Part shown: positions 33,430 through 44,979 of the stretch, piece by piece
How positions within the stretch are numbered: position 1 is the first letter of the stretch
Layout: each line of letters opens with the position of its first letter
Position numbers and translations under genes: made by a program
Assembly: GCF_902167145.1 (NCBI RefSeq)
Contig: NC_050097.1
Span: 114,485,982 to 114,549,981, forward strand
Source of the DNA: Zea mays
Lineage: Eukaryota; Streptophyta; Magnoliopsida; Poales; Poaceae
DNA length: 64,000 nucleotides
Direction: 5' to 3'
Notes under the pieces: model-generated
The model's input: only the letters and a program-made list of their open reading frames with translations
Databases searched by the model: none
What the model was told of the DNA's origin: nothing

Positions 33430-34918
33430 GATACATTAAATCAGCTGTGTTTCTTTCAGAGCTGAGGATGTCAAGGGGTTCAAACAATTCAGATGTCACC
33501 ATCATAGTGTTGGGTTTTGACAGAGGAACCCGGACAAAGGAGTTGAAAGGGTGTAACAGCACGATAAATACGAAGCAGTAGTTCTCAAATGTCATAAGAT
33601 GGTGTATCATTCTTCAACGAATTGAAGCTCAGGAACAATACTAGGGCATCTGCAGCATAGCTAAACATTGCAACTGATCGGAGATGGGATAAATCCAGAT
33701 CTTTCAGTTGAGACATGTTCTCTACACTGTTAGAATAATGGAGGGATAGGCGACAGACCTTTCTCTGTGGACCAGGCATTTGATAACCATCACGGGGCGT
33801 TTGGATCCCTTCATTTTAGAGAAATTGGAATTCACTCAATAAAGTAACTTATTTAGTTTGGAATTTGACATTCCACCACTTTCCAAAGTTCAGATATAAG
33901 CCTATCTCAAATTCATGGGGTGGAGGGTGGGAAATGATTTTATTCATTAGTAGAATTGGTTTCTAATCTATAACTTACATGACACTCTTCGTCTCACTCC
34001 TATATAATAAAAATGTAGCACATAAATATCTCTGACATCTTGCTAATAATAGTATACAAATATATTTTGCATAAAACTGAATTAGCTTAATTGATATATG
34101 CCTAAATTACTATTGTTAGAATGGAATTCAATTCCAATGATCCAAACGGGGTGTCAGAGAATATAGTAACAAAATTCTCTTCTTTAGATTTGGATATGAT
34201 AAAATCCAGAATTGTATCATGGACTTGACAAACCGTTACCTCGCCGTACATGTTTATGTGTTGTGCCTGGATCAAGCTTCTGTTTATGACCTCATTGGAA
34301 CAACTTTCCCCTAATTCATATCGAGTATACCCTCATCCTTCTTAAATAAATCCCTCAGTAATCCATCTGCTTATCAAACGCCTCTTGTCAATTACTGAAT
34401 CCTCTGGAAATGTACTTAAATACAATAGACACGTCTTTAAATGATGAGGAAGGTCAAAGTAACTAAGCAGTAGTATCTGAACCATGCTTTGAACCTCTGG
34501 ATTGTTTCCTAGTTCACACCCAAAAGAATTCTGCACCCGGTTCCATTGATCTTCGGTCTGTGGTTTATTGGCAAGCAAACCAGATATGGAAATGATAGGC
34601 AAAGGTAAACCATCACATTTTCCCAATATCTTATTAGAAATTTCTTTGAGATGTAGAGGACACTTATATGGGGAGCTAAATATTCTTTTGTTGAACAACT
34701 TTTCCGAATCTGCAGGAGTAAGTGGCCTCATTTTGTAAACAAGAGAACCATAGGATGAGCAGCATGCTTTAGCTACACCATGTATACGAGTTGTTGTGAT
34801 TATTATGCTTGGTTCTTTATCCTGGATCATTATGCTTTTTTCTTTACCCGGGAACAGCGCACTCCTAATGGTATCCCATGTTTCTATCTTCCATATATCA
34901 TCAACTACAATAAGGTAC
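33430..34918 (-). pseudogene. CC-NBS-LRR pseudogene, 3' half (NB-ARC second part and LRR start)
   Basis: The exon begins at 34918 after acceptor CTGCAG. Kinase-2 YLIVVDDIWKIETWD, RNBS-B PSIIITTTRIHGVAKAC, GLPL-type CDGLPLPIISISGLLA, and RNBS-D CLLYLSTFPED then RRLISRWITEGFI are all present. After that, in-frame TAA and TGA occur near 34345 (EGFI*EG*GYTRYELGE), with further reading NEVINRSLIQ and VHDTILDFIISKSKEEN. A MITE at 33794-34151 interrupts it, and the LRR-like start KVCRLSLHYSNSVENMSQL with several stops follows down to 33430. It is the same gene as 61526-62488: the exon ends join to give DKR-YLIVVDD across the intron now filled by the copia nest. No longer able to make a receptor. Confidence 0.9.
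33794..34151. mobile_element. MITE inside the NLR pseudogene
   Basis: About 358 bp with inverted ends GGGGCGTTTGGATC and GATCCAAACGGGG and AT-rich centre including GGAATTCA(C/A)T. The target duplication is unclear, so the superfamily (Harbinger or hAT) is open. Confidence 0.7.
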
Positions 34919-35091
34919 CTGCAGTATCGATTTAACAAAACTTTTTAGTATAAGGATTAAATAATCTATTCTGTATGAAGCAAAGCAAGAATAAAAATGA
35001 CTATTATTATAAAAGAACTGTTGGCCCACAAAATAATTATTAGAGCTTGAACAGGATCAAATGATTCATTGACAGATAGTAAACCAAATTA
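34919..35091. other. NLR intron, 3' part
   Basis: Intron sequence between the acceptor at 34919-34920 and a MITE. Confidence 0.6.
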
Positions 35092-35228
35092 GGCCTTGTT
35101 TGGTTATTCCTATCATATATGGATTGGATGGGATTGGATAAAAATTAGAATAACTTTGACTTACTTGGGATTTAAACTCACTCGATCACACTCAATCTAC
35201 ATGGATTGAGATCTAACCGAACAAGCCC
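35092..35228. mobile_element. Tourist-like MITE (TSD TTA) in the NLR intron
   Basis: 137 bp, ends GGCCTTGTTTGGTTA and TAACCGAACAAGCCC, TSD TTA at 35089-35091 and 35229-35231. Same length and family as 31396-31532. Confidence 0.88.
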
Positions 35229-35393
35229 TTATATGGATTTATAGAAGAGCTAAGCTAACATTAGAGATATGGAAGTACACAGGCGATAGCCAGGGGGACA
35301 TTCCCAAGCATCAGCCGACTAGCAATAAATAAGGGAAGAAAACAGGTGACCGACAGCCTGGGAGGAACCCAGACCAGACATCAGCCAACTAAC

Positions 35394-36976
35394 TGCGAAC
35401 ACAAGGTTGACTTGTCCCTTGTGTTTCGGGTTGATGATGAGTGATTGTCAATGGGTAGAACTATGAGGTAGTTAATGGACTGACCAGAGTGTGAGATTAT
35501 GCTTGTGCAACCATGTCGGTCGACTTGTGGTGTGCAGGTGAGGAGCACAGAAACGGTGGTTGATGGCTGAGGTGAAGGTCATGCGGGCTCGTGCTGATGG
35601 ACCGGGAGCGGTGAAGGTCATGTGGGCTCGTACTGATGGACCGGGAGCGGTGAAGGGCGAGTGATGGGTCTTGACTGACGGATCAGAGCAGTCAGGTGAC
35701 CAACTGCGGTGGCTGACACCTGGGACACACACTTGTGCGAGGACGTGGTGGAGTGGACCGTGTTGCCGGCATGGTCGAGGACTGGCGGGACACGCGTCTG
35801 ATCGTGAAGGACGTGCACGAGGTGCGGTGTTCACGGCAGGTTTGGTGGTTTGGGTCTCAAAACCACCCAGCGCTACGGATGGCGGGTTTTGCTGAGTTTG
35901 GGCCTCAAAACTCGGTGGTGGCGGTTCCGGAGGGAACCGGTGGCGGCACGTGGCATGATCGCGGAGAGTGCATCAAGGCGAAGCAACTCCGTGTGAAGGA
36001 CGTGGCCGTCGGATCGAAAACCTAGGAGTTGGTTCATTTTGCCCCCGGTGGAGTGGATAGGCTCTATGTAATTAGGGGTAGTTTAGGAAGTGAGAATAAT
36101 CCTCTATAAATAGAGGGGAGGGCTGGTTGGTTCAGCATCCCTTGGCTACTATTTGTTTTGAGCACTCATTCTAGAGTTCCTAGTTTTCTCTCTAGATAGA
36201 CACCAGTTGAGTCGAGGTTTCCGCAGTGATTTTGTACTTCGACTGTGTTCTTGATTTTCAAGTTTAATCAGAGGAAGGGTCGCTGGTCCGGCCCACAGGG
36301 CTCTTTGGCTTCAAATCTCAGTTTGTACCCTTGCTGAAATTTCTGAAGTTTTATAGTCTTGGTTTCTCCTTTTCCCGATCTTGTGTTGTTGGTGAAAAAC
36401 GTTGATTCCTTTGAGAGGATTTGGTCTGGGGATTGTTTGGTGGTGAGTCGCACTCTTCAGACCACTGCATACACCTATTTGTTGCAGATTTTGGTCACGA
36501 ATTGAGAAAAACTCAGGTTGAACTCGTTTCTAGAAAACCCCAACAAAACCCCAATTTATGCTGTATTTTTAAATCTGCGGGTGATTCACAAGTCGGATTG
36601 AGCTCAAAATTTGGGGAGATCTTGCAAAGGTATTTGCTCAGGTGTGTGTAAAATTTCATATCAATCGGAGTTCGTTTAGTTCAGTTTTGAAATCAAGAAC
36701 AGATTTTCGTACAGCTGAAAACAGCACTTGTTGACGATACTCTATTGGATCGTTTTGGACTTTTTGGTGTCCGATTTGCGATCCGTTTGTTTTGCTGGTC
36801 TCATGTGAGTATTAGGAACATTTTGTAATCATGAGATCAGTCGCTCGCTGATGTGTTTATGGTTTGTGCACTTACTTCATCTCAATTGAAATAAAGTGTT
36901 ATTTTTTAGTGTTTCGAGACAAAAATCTGATTGGCTCCCATTCACCTCCCCCTCTGGTCGCCTTACCGGTCCTACA
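35394..36976 (+). repeat. Copia 5' LTR
   Basis: 1583 bp with TATA box TATAAATA at 36105-36112. A roughly 40-bp unit containing GTGAAGGTCAT..GGGCTCGT and CTGATGGACCGGGAGCG is duplicated at 35573-35655 but single in the 3' LTR, explaining most of the length difference. Confidence 0.93.
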
Positions 36977-36978
36977 AT

Positions 36979-36991
36979 TGGTATCGGAGCC
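36979..36991 (+). promoter_or_regulatory. Copia primer binding site
   Basis: TGGTATCGGAGCC two bases after the LTR, one mismatch from the usual initiator-Met complement TGGTATCAGAGC. Confidence 0.9.
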
Positions 36992-37039
36992 GGTTAAGGA
37001 TTTCCCTTCCCTAATTGGTTCAAAATCCACGTAGGCGAC

Positions 37040-38359
37040 ATGGAACGAGGTGTTGGCAAACCTCTGTTCTTTGATGGGACCAATTACCCGTACTGGAAGA
37101 TTCGCATGTCTGCGTATCTTCGGAGCATCAGTTATCGGGTTTGGGAAATTTGCCTCGATGCGATTTTCGATGCTACAAGTGACCAGATCACTCCAATTCA
37201 AATGGAGTTCCATGATTCGAACAACAAAGCTCGAAACGCTTTGTTCTTGTGTCTCTCGCTTGGTGAGTTTGAGCGAGTTAGACATCTGACCACGGCTCAT
37301 CAGATCTGGTCTACCCTCGAGAGATTCCATGAGGGCAACGATCATGTGAAGACCAGACTATTTGAGACGTACAGGCGAGAGTACGAGAACTTCACACGGT
37401 TGGCTGGAGAGACCATTGATTCCATGTTCTCCAGGTTCCAGTCAATTGTGAACAAGATGTGTGCCAACAAGGCACAGCTACCCTATAGTGACCATGAGAG
37501 AGCATTGAAATTACTACATGCTCTAGATCGGAGGGTTTGGGAGGTGAAGGTCTCGGCGACCATCGAGTCGCCCAACTACGAGATTCTCACTATGGATGAG
37601 CTCTTCAGCAAGCTCAAGTCCACAGAGATTGACCACCATACTCGGGCCAAGATTGAGAACCCTAGTGCACCCACCATGGCCCTGGTCTCTGGAGGCGGTT
37701 CTGCTTCTAACTCCTCACCTGCTATGTTTTCTCTATTTTCTTTGTTGTCTATTACAGAGGAGCAGGTGGAGAGCCTTGGGGATGAGGAGCTGGCACTTAT
37801 GGCCAGCCGGTTCACGCAATTCCACAACAACCATATGAGCCGGCGGCGTGGCGGGTCCAAGGACGGATGCTACAACTGTGGTGATCCCGACCACTTCGTT
37901 GCTAGCTGCCCCAAGAAGGGCAAATCGGAGTCTGGCCTGCGTGACCATCACTCTGGTTGGCGCAAGGGCAAGTACTCCTCTGGCAAGTACAAGTCCAAGG
38001 GAGGATTCAACAAGGAGGCACTCAAGAAGAAGTACCTTCAGAAGGCAAAGATCAAGGAGCGTGCCTTCCTCGCCTCCCTCAGCGACCTCGACCATGACTC
38101 CGACGATGTTATATCTTCCTCGAGCGACGAGGAGACTGAGAGGCGGGTCGAGGACAAGCTGAACGGGTTGTGCTTCATCACCGACACCGCAGGAGGCTTC
38201 TGCACCATGGCACTTGGTGAGGATGCGGTCGGCACCACCGACGACAAAGACATCTGCGACGACACTACTTCTGAGGTACTACCTTTCGCCGATGATCTTG
38301 TCGCTGAGATAGAAGAGTTGAACGCTGCTTTGGCTAGTCAGGATAAGTTGCTTAGGTAG
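37040..38359 (+). CDS. gag: Copia gag (UBN2-type) protein
   Basis: Plus-strand frame of 439 residues beginning MERGVGKPLFFDGTNYPYWK. UBN2-type gag core about 10-200 (MSAYLRSISYRVWEICLDAI, RLFETYRREYENFTRLAGET, LPYSDHERALKLLHALDRRV), then a zinc knuckle CYNCGDPDHFVASC (about 275-288, CX2CX4HX4C) and a Lys-rich tail, then acidic DDVISSSSDEETE. It ends at TAG after DKLLR. The downstream sequence reads on in frame (AARERREFRSKYES), so the stop probably truncates a longer gag, and two further stops follow. Coats the element RNA when functional. Confidence 0.85.
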   Translation: MERGVGKPLFFDGTNYPYWKIRMSAYLRSISYRVWEICLDAIFDATSDQITPIQMEFHDSNNKARNALFLCLSLGEFERVRHLTTAHQIWSTLERFHEGNDHVKTRLFETYRREYENFTRLAGETIDSMFSRFQSIVNKMCANKAQLPYSDHERALKLLHALDRRVWEVKVSATIESPNYEILTMDELFSKLKSTEIDHHTRAKIENPSAPTMALVSGGGSASNSSPAMFSLFSLLSITEEQVESLGDEELALMASRFTQFHNNHMSRRRGGSKDGCYNCGDPDHFVASCPKKGKSESGLRDHHSGWRKGKYSSGKYKSKGGFNKEALKKKYLQKAKIKERAFLASLSDLDHDSDDVISSSSDEETERRVEDKLNGLCFITDTAGGFCTMALGEDAVGTTDDKDICDDTTSEVLPFADDLVAEIEELNAALASQDKLLR

Positions 38360-40400
38360 GCTGCTCGTGAGAGGAGAGAGTTTAGATCCAAGTACGAGAG
38401 CACGCTTAGGGAACTTGAGTCTGCTAGAGCTTCAGTTGAGGTGTCCGACGAGACTGAATGTGATGAGTGCGCTCTACACATGTCAAAGATCACCACTTTA
38501 TAGACCAAGTACTCTACCTTGCTAGATGAGCACGACGAGTTGAGATCTAGGTCTATCCTGTTGGGTGCGTGTACCGTTTGTCCAGGCTTGCAGTCCGAGC
38601 TAGCAGAGAGAGACGCTAGGATAGCTTTGCTTGAGAAGGCTAGCTCAGTGAGTGCCCCTGCACCTACACAGTGTGCACTTTGTGAGGGTTTGCAATCTTC
38701 CCTTGAGTCCTGCAAACACGACAAGACAAGAATCGAGGAAGAAAACACATACCTTCGATCTATCTTGAGTTGGGTGTCATGTAGTGAGCCCTAGTTGGGC
38801 ATGATGGTCAATCAGTTCAAGAGGGGAACTGGCGGACCGGGGTTAGGCTTTGCTACTAAGGATGGGAGTGTCGCTCGCTTTGGGAAGGTTGGTGAGTGCA
38901 GTGGTTTGACACCTTCAGAGAAACCTTCATCCACTCCCAAGCTTATCAAAACCACCTTTGCTAAGCCTGTCACCCCTGTGAGAGATGGTGTGATTGATGA
39001 ACCTATGAGAGATCCTCATCAGAAACAAGTGTGGCTTCCAAAACCTAACCATCTTAGGAACACACTTGACACCTTTCCCGGCATCTCTAGCTATCCCGTT
39101 CCTAGAGCCCCTCAGCCATCCGAAAAGAAAATCCTCTTCCACAAACAAAATCCACCCAAGAGAGAGGTGAGGTACCATTGTGAATATTGTGAGAGGGATG
39201 GGCATCTAGCTTCTTTTTGCTTTAGGAGGAAGAGAGATGAGTGACAAGTTTCTGAATCGAGCAGGAAGGACATGAACCGCCCCTCTCATGGTGTTCATGC
39301 TCAGCTTGTTCAGAGACGTCCTGGGAGGCCTAGAGGTGTTTTGCCTCTTGCCGCTAGGTCTCAGGCAGTGAGACTACATGGTGGTCGTGTCCGACGGAAT
39401 GCTGGTCGTGTATCATATGGTCGAACCATGTGACAGAGGTTTTGGTTCATACTTCCCCAGTGGACCACAATTTTCTTCTTGTGGTGATCGCTTCCCTTCG
39501 GGACCAGGGATGTTTGGTGTTTTTCCTAACACTTTTCAGGGGCAAATGGCGCAGCACTTGTATTCTTCACAGTTTACTTACCCCAGTGTTGTGCCATTTG
39601 CTCACCCCGTGTCTTACTATTGATGCAGGACAGAGGCCTGGAGAACACATGGCTCATGGACTCCAGTTGTTCGCGCCACATGACCAGAAACTCAAAATGG
39701 TTCTCTAGCCTAGACCCTGTGATTGGTAAGGAATACATCACATTTGGGGATAAGTCAAGAGGTAAGGTTGTTTCTCGTGGCACCATTCGGGTGAACGAGA
39801 GCTTTATTCTCAAGGATGTTGCTTTGGTCTGAAATCTGCATTTCAATCTGCTTTCAGTTTTGTAACTCCTTGAGGATGACTATGAAGTGCGCTTTAAAAA
39901 GGGCTTGTCTCGAGTTTTGGATGCCCGTTGAGTTTTCAGTGCTGATTTTTCACATTCTTCTGGCCCTTCTCGATGTTTGTTGGCAGGATCTTCCTCTTCT
40001 CTTTGGAAGTGGCATAGGAGGCTAGGTCACTTGAGCTTTGATCTTTTGTGTCGTTTGAGCTCACTTGACCTCATCCAAGGATTGCCTAAATTAAAATTTG
40101 AGAAAGATCTTGTCTGTCACCCTTGTCGTCATGGCAAAATGATTGCCGCTTCCCATTCCCCAGTCACCAAGGTGATGACCACGCATCCTGGCGAATTGCT
40201 TCATATGGACACTGTTGGTCTAGCCAGGGTTTGCTCTTTTGGAGGGAAGTGGTATGTGCTTGTGGTTGTCGACGACTTCTCTCGCTACTCTTGGGTGTTC
40301 TTTATGACGGCAAAGGATGAGGCTTTTACTCATGCTCGAGATTTGATTCTTCGGTTGCAAAATGAGTTTCCTAAAAATGCCATGAGAGCTATACACAGTG
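38360..40400 (+). pseudogene. pol: Copia gag tail, protease and first half of integrase (broken)
   Basis: After the gag stop come coiled-coil pieces with paired Cys (CTVCPGLQ, CALCEGLQ), then a second Cys/His motif YHCEYCERDGHLASFC (about 39178). Protease: WLMDSSCSRHMTRN (about 39650), where the usual DSGCSRHM has Ser for Gly. Integrase zinc domain HRRLGHLSFDLL then CHPCRHGK (about 40020-40135), first catalytic Asp in HMDTVG (about 40205) and VVVDDFSRYSWVFFM. Stops near 39239, 39620 and 39831 break the frame. The second catalytic Asp lies across the gypsy insertion: AIHS (40400) continues as DNGTEFKN at 47185. Confidence 0.88.
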
Positions 40401-41029
40401 TGTGGGGGATAGATATCCCCTGGGTCCACTAAAGAAGTAAAAGGCCTCACGAAAGGCCCAAGGGCCCAATAATTCGTAAGGTCATTCTTTCGTGGGCCTA
40501 GGGAAAGACAACCAACAAAGAAGAGAAGACGTGAGACTGGATTGGTGCAAACCCGGACGGCCCACAGCGTCGAACGAATGAATCGCAACAGAGACCCGAC
40601 TTTCCCGCGCTGAAGCCCCCATGCAACGGAGCCATGCGAGGATAAGTCGGCGAGGGTTACATAGGGATAAACTCAAGAGGTTCACTATCTTTTAGCTACT
40701 TGATGTTATCATATCACATGTACTGCCCCACGGTCGAGTATATAAGGCCTAGGGGGCACCCCTTCAGATGGATCGACCCTACTTTACTTAGCTACCCACG
40801 TAAACTCTCCGAGCCTTCAACTCAGAGAGTCCTCTTATAACCACACTCGAACACTCATCAGGACGTAGGGTGTTACGCATCTCTAAGCGGCCCGAACCTG
40901 CAAATCTTGTCCATTGTCCCTCGTGCGATCGGCACGAACCATTTTGCTACAGTCGGCGACACCGTCCTACTCCTAAAAACACCTTGAGGGGCAACCCCGG
41001 GTGTGCGGTCGGACCCAAAAACACCGACA
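40401..41029 (+). repeat. Nested gypsy 5' LTR
   Basis: 629 bp, TATA box TATATAA at 40739-40745. Confidence 0.93.
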
Positions 41030-41030
41030 G

Positions 41031-41050
41031 CTGGCGCACCAGGTAGGGGG
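41031..41050 (+). promoter_or_regulatory. Nested gypsy primer binding site
   Basis: CTGGCGCACCAGGTAGGGGG directly after the LTR, one base different in core from the Huck-like PBS. Confidence 0.85.
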
Positions 41051-41075
41051 TGTGTCGACGATCCAAGCTAGCTCA

Positions 41076-41549
41076 ATGGCCGTCACCTTCCACAGCCAGA
41101 TCACCGTGCGTCCCGGATCTGTATTCTGCTTCGGGACAATCTCATCTATAGCGGATGAAGAGGGAATTCTACACCGCCTCGCAGATCTGCCGGAAAAGAA
41201 GTCTCCTCCAACAAACTCCGAAAATGCTGGAAAGACGCTACCTCCGGCTCTTCGGAAAAAGATTATCTCCGGGAAGGCTAGAGCTGGAAGCTCGCTGACC
41301 CGGAAGACTCCGCTGTCTACTTCCCCGACGAAAGAATGGACACGGATCACGAGGAAGAAGGAGATCAGGGAAAGGCATGTCGTTCTTTCCGTTCCTCTGG
41401 CCTCAAAGGAGAACGAAAAGAAAGTCGCCACGACAGCAGCACCGGATTCCAACGCTCAAGAGAGGAAGCCACTTCTGGGATGGAAGCACCCTGCGACCTC
41501 AGCTGGCTGGCCATCCCATCCACCAAAGCCTGATAAGAAGAGCGGATGA
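41076..41549 (+). CDS. Short gag-like frame of the nested gypsy element
   Basis: ATG about 45 bp past the LTR opens MAVTFHSQITVRPGSVFCFG; 157 residues, Lys/Arg/Ser/Pro-rich, ending PPKPDKKSG. It has the position of gag but no gag core, zinc knuckle or protease. It may be a gag N-terminal remnant or only a leader frame. Its 3' part overlaps the second exon of the minus-strand gene. Function cannot be told. Confidence 0.5.
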   Translation: MAVTFHSQITVRPGSVFCFGTISSIADEEGILHRLADLPEKKSPPTNSENAGKTLPPALRKKIISGKARAGSSLTRKTPLSTSPTKEWTRITRKKEIRERHVVLSVPLASKENEKKVATTAAPDSNAQERKPLLGWKHPATSAGWPSHPPKPDKKSG

Positions 41550-43879
41550 ACATAATGACAACAATTCATGCAACGTAAAGATCAAACTAAAGCACAGCAC
41601 AGTACCTGGAGGTTGGAAAAGAGCGAAGGGATCCCCAAGTCAGGAGAAATCAGCTGATAACCAGGTGCCAAACCACCATCCGAAGCAGCTCGCAGCAGAC
41701 CAGCAGGAACGAGCTCAGAACATTCCACAGAGCCTAACGCCAGACCAGTGGGGATGCTGCCCTCTAAAGCGACCCCCTGATCCAGAGTTTGGGCCACCGC
41801 CATACCGCCAGAGTGTGGAGGTGAACCCGCATGAACATCCATGGAAGTGCAGGAAGGAGACCTCGCTCGGACACCCTCGGGGGCTGGGTCAAAGTTGGCA
41901 TTGCCCACTTGAGCCGGATCATCCCTGGCAACACCCTCGGGGGCTGGGCAGTGGCTTACACTCTTCACCCGAGCTAAGCCTTCCCCGGCGACATCCTCGT
42001 GGGCTGGGCGCGTGTCAGCACTATTCAAGGGGTCCAAGCTCTCTGTCGTAACCACCTCTAAGGTTGACGGGCCTTCAGCTACTTCCATGGGACCAGGACA
42101 ATCCAAATCAACATCCCGACCCTCGAGATCATGCTCTAAGGTCGACGAGGCACGGGATGACCTCAACCCAGCATCGGGCACGGCAGCACAAGTCTCTGTT
42201 GCATCAACATCCACAGGCTCTGATAGCAAATCCTCTGGGACCATATCCTCTAGAGTTTGATCAAAGTTGGCCATGGACAGCTCTTGCAGACCAATAAGGG
42301 CAGACAAAGCAGGAGAAGGAACTCCACTACTTCCACCGCTGGCAATGAACTGCCGACTGTTTTTCCGAGTTAAAGGAGCTTCATCTTCTTCCTCTTCATC
42401 CTCCACAGCAGCAACACAAGCAGCACTCCCATTGGGATCAGCAACAGTTTGGGCACACCCATTGGGATCAGCAACAGTTTGGGCACACCCATTGGGATCA
42501 GTGTCAGTAAGACCGATTACAGGCACTTCTTCAGCAGCAGGAGCTAAAGTGTCGGCGTCCTCATCAAAACTGGATACTCGCCGGAGGCGTCTTCTCTTTT
42601 TCTTTTGCTCATCAGCAGAAGGCTCGGGCTGACTGGTTCGGCTAGGGCGCCTCGGACGAGTGCTGACAGGTTTCGGGACATCCAAAGTTGTATCAACCTC
42701 TGGAAGGGGCACCACTGCCAAGGTACCATCAGGAGCAGCATCGGACGAATCCTCAGCTAATAGATCAAGCATGTCATTTATGTCAGCATCACTGGGGTTC
42801 AGAGGCACTTCAAAATAAACCTGTCGTTCATCATCAGGAATCGCCCCGAGCGAAGCAACCAAAGTACTGATTTCCTCGGCAGAGGGTCGCACTCTAAGGC
42901 CCAAATTGCTATCAGTCACAGGCGGATTTGACACAAAAAGGGTGAAAGCTTTGGGAGGAGGTAGGTTCCAAGCCGAGTATGCCACTGGAGCACCAACATT
43001 CGAAACTTTACCCCTGAGGATCATTTCAAGTCGGCTTACCAAGTCAACAGAAGGAATTCTCTTATTGGTAACCCGAGTTGAGTCGGCCAGCCCTCGGTAC
43101 AGATATGCTGGATAGGCCCTGTCTTTCAGTGGCTGAATGTTCTTGAAAACAAAATCAGTGACCACAGCTTCGGCAGTCAGACCTCTTTCTTTCAGTAATC
43201 CGATTTCAGTAAGCAGCACGCCTGCCTCGGCCACCTCCTGATCTGTGGGAGACTCAGTCCAACTCGGAGTACGAACGTCTGGCTGTCTTCCTGACCGGGA
43301 GGGGAGAGAATTTCCATAATTATCAACTATAAACCACTCCAGACGCCACCCTTTAATGCTATCTTTGAGGGGAATCTCAAGATACTCGGTCTTCCGCCCA
43401 CGACGCATCTCCAAACTGGCACCTCCGACCAGCTGGTGTTGCCCCCCGGCCATCCCAGGGCGACAATGATACAGATACTTCCACAAACCGAAATGCGGCA
43501 GCACACCGAGGTAGGCTTCGCATAGGTGAACGAAGATGGAGATTTGGAGAATGGAATTAGGGTTCAAATGGGTCAAGTTGATATGATAAAAGTCAAGAAG
43601 GCCACGGAAAAAAGGAGAGATTGGAAGGCCGAGGCCGCGGAGAAGAAAGGGAGCATAAACTACTGACTCGTGGGTATCTTCGGTTGGGACAGTAGTCCCG
43701 TGGCAGATCCGCCAAGAACAGAGTTCCCGCGGAGGAAGAACCCCGATGGAGACAATACGGAGAAGCTCAGCTTCGGAAATAACAGACATGTGGTTACCTG
43801 CGAAGGGTAACTGACTGTTGGGGTCGATTGCGGGGATCACCGCAGCAGACGAGTTCGCAGTTTTCCTCTTGGGCGCCAT
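41365..43879 (-). CDS. Antisense accessory gene of the nested gypsy element (PF04195-like), two exons
   Basis: Minus strand. ATG at 43879 (MAPKRKTANSSAAVIPAIDP), exon 1 to 41606, donor CCAG/GTACTG, 76-bp intron, acceptor TTATCAG, exon 2 41529-41365, starting ALVDGMASQLRSQGASIPEV. Phase 0 on both sides; about 812 residues. Domain about 40-270: gypsy-type transposase-like (FLLRGLGLPISPFFRGLLDF, LHLCEAYLGVLPHFGLWKYL-like, WRLEWFIVDNYGN). Then a basic patch EQKKKRRRLRRVSSFD, and three direct repeats of DPNGCAQTVA type (about 470-500). The long Pro/Glu/Ser region carries four degenerate repeats with P(A)xEDVAGEG or PAPEGV cores. The frame is fully open, in keeping with the young LTRs. It lies opposite to gag as in zeon and Huck. 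Function unknown. Confidence 0.85.
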
Positions 43880-44154
43880 CTTGCTTCTCACTGGCGAACA
43901 GAGTAGGAGGCGAGTGGCAGAGAGGATTCAGATGTGGGAATGCAAGAACTAGGGCACGGAAAGCAAAGGCGGCTAAAAGAGCAATTCTTATGGGATATTC
44001 TTGAGCCAGATACCCTTTCAAAAGGTGCCCAGTCATCACCCGGCAGTTACTTCCGAAATCCCAGCATGCCACGTGGACATCTAAACAGTTATTTCCAAAA
44101 AAACCGACGTGCCACTTCATCGCTCGGTTATTATCCTCAAAATAACTCGTGCGG

Positions 44155-44695
44155 CCGGCTATCACTCGGCGCTGCCGCTAAAACGCCAACCTCGTGTTCA
44201 AATCGCTTGGCATTACTTCTAAAATGCCGATGTCGACCATTAAACACTCGACGTTGCCTCTAAAACGCCGACCTCGTGTTCAATCGCTCGGCATTACTTC
44301 TAAAATGCCGACGCCGACCTTCAATCACTCAGCGTTGCTTCTAAAACGCCGACCTCGTGTTCAAATCGCTTGGCATTACTTCTAAAATGCCGATGTCGAC
44401 CATTAAACACTCGACGTTGCCTCTAAAACGCCGAACTCGTATTCTATCACTCGGCATTACTTCTAAAATGCCGACGCCGACCTTCAATCACTCGGCGTTG
44501 CCTCTAAAACGCTGACCTCGTGTTCAATCGCTCGGCATTACTTCTAAAATGCCGACGATGACTCTCTATCACTCGGCGTTGCCTCTAAAACGCTGGTCTT
44601 GTGTTCGATTGCTTGGTGTTACTTCTAAAACGCTGATGTCAACCTTCAAATCGCTCGGCGTCGTTTCTAAAAACGCCGACACCGACTAAGATGAT
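44155..44695. repeat. Tandem array of about 82-bp units, each with two short hairpins
   Basis: CTCGTGTTCAA-type starts recur at 44191, 44273, 44354 and 44436 (period 81-82). Each unit has two halves of about 41 bp, one with TCGGCATT..AATGCCGA and one with TCGGCGTT..AACGCCGA around an 8-nt loop ending CTAA. It lies upstream of the antisense gene start. Confidence 0.9.
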
Positions 44696-44979
44696 ACTCG
44701 GTAGCCGCTTCTGGAGGCGTCAAGGTGATGCGCAAGTTATTCATCTACTATATCAAAAGAATCAGTTCAACAATCAGAGAAAGCGAGTCATCGAAAAGGG
44801 GGTCAACAACAGTTCTTCATTAAGGGGAAGTTAATAAGATTACAAACCAACTCTTCGCGAGTTGGTGCTTCCCTACTTCTACTCCACATTACTACTACTA
44901 CTAAACTACACTATACTACTCTACATTACTACTACATTATTCTAACTACACTATACTAATATCTAAAGACCAGTGGCGT

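Noticed and set aside
44155..44695. Repeat-spacer array
   Set aside because: The spacing segments are themselves repeated with the same period, so it is a tandem repeat with hairpins.
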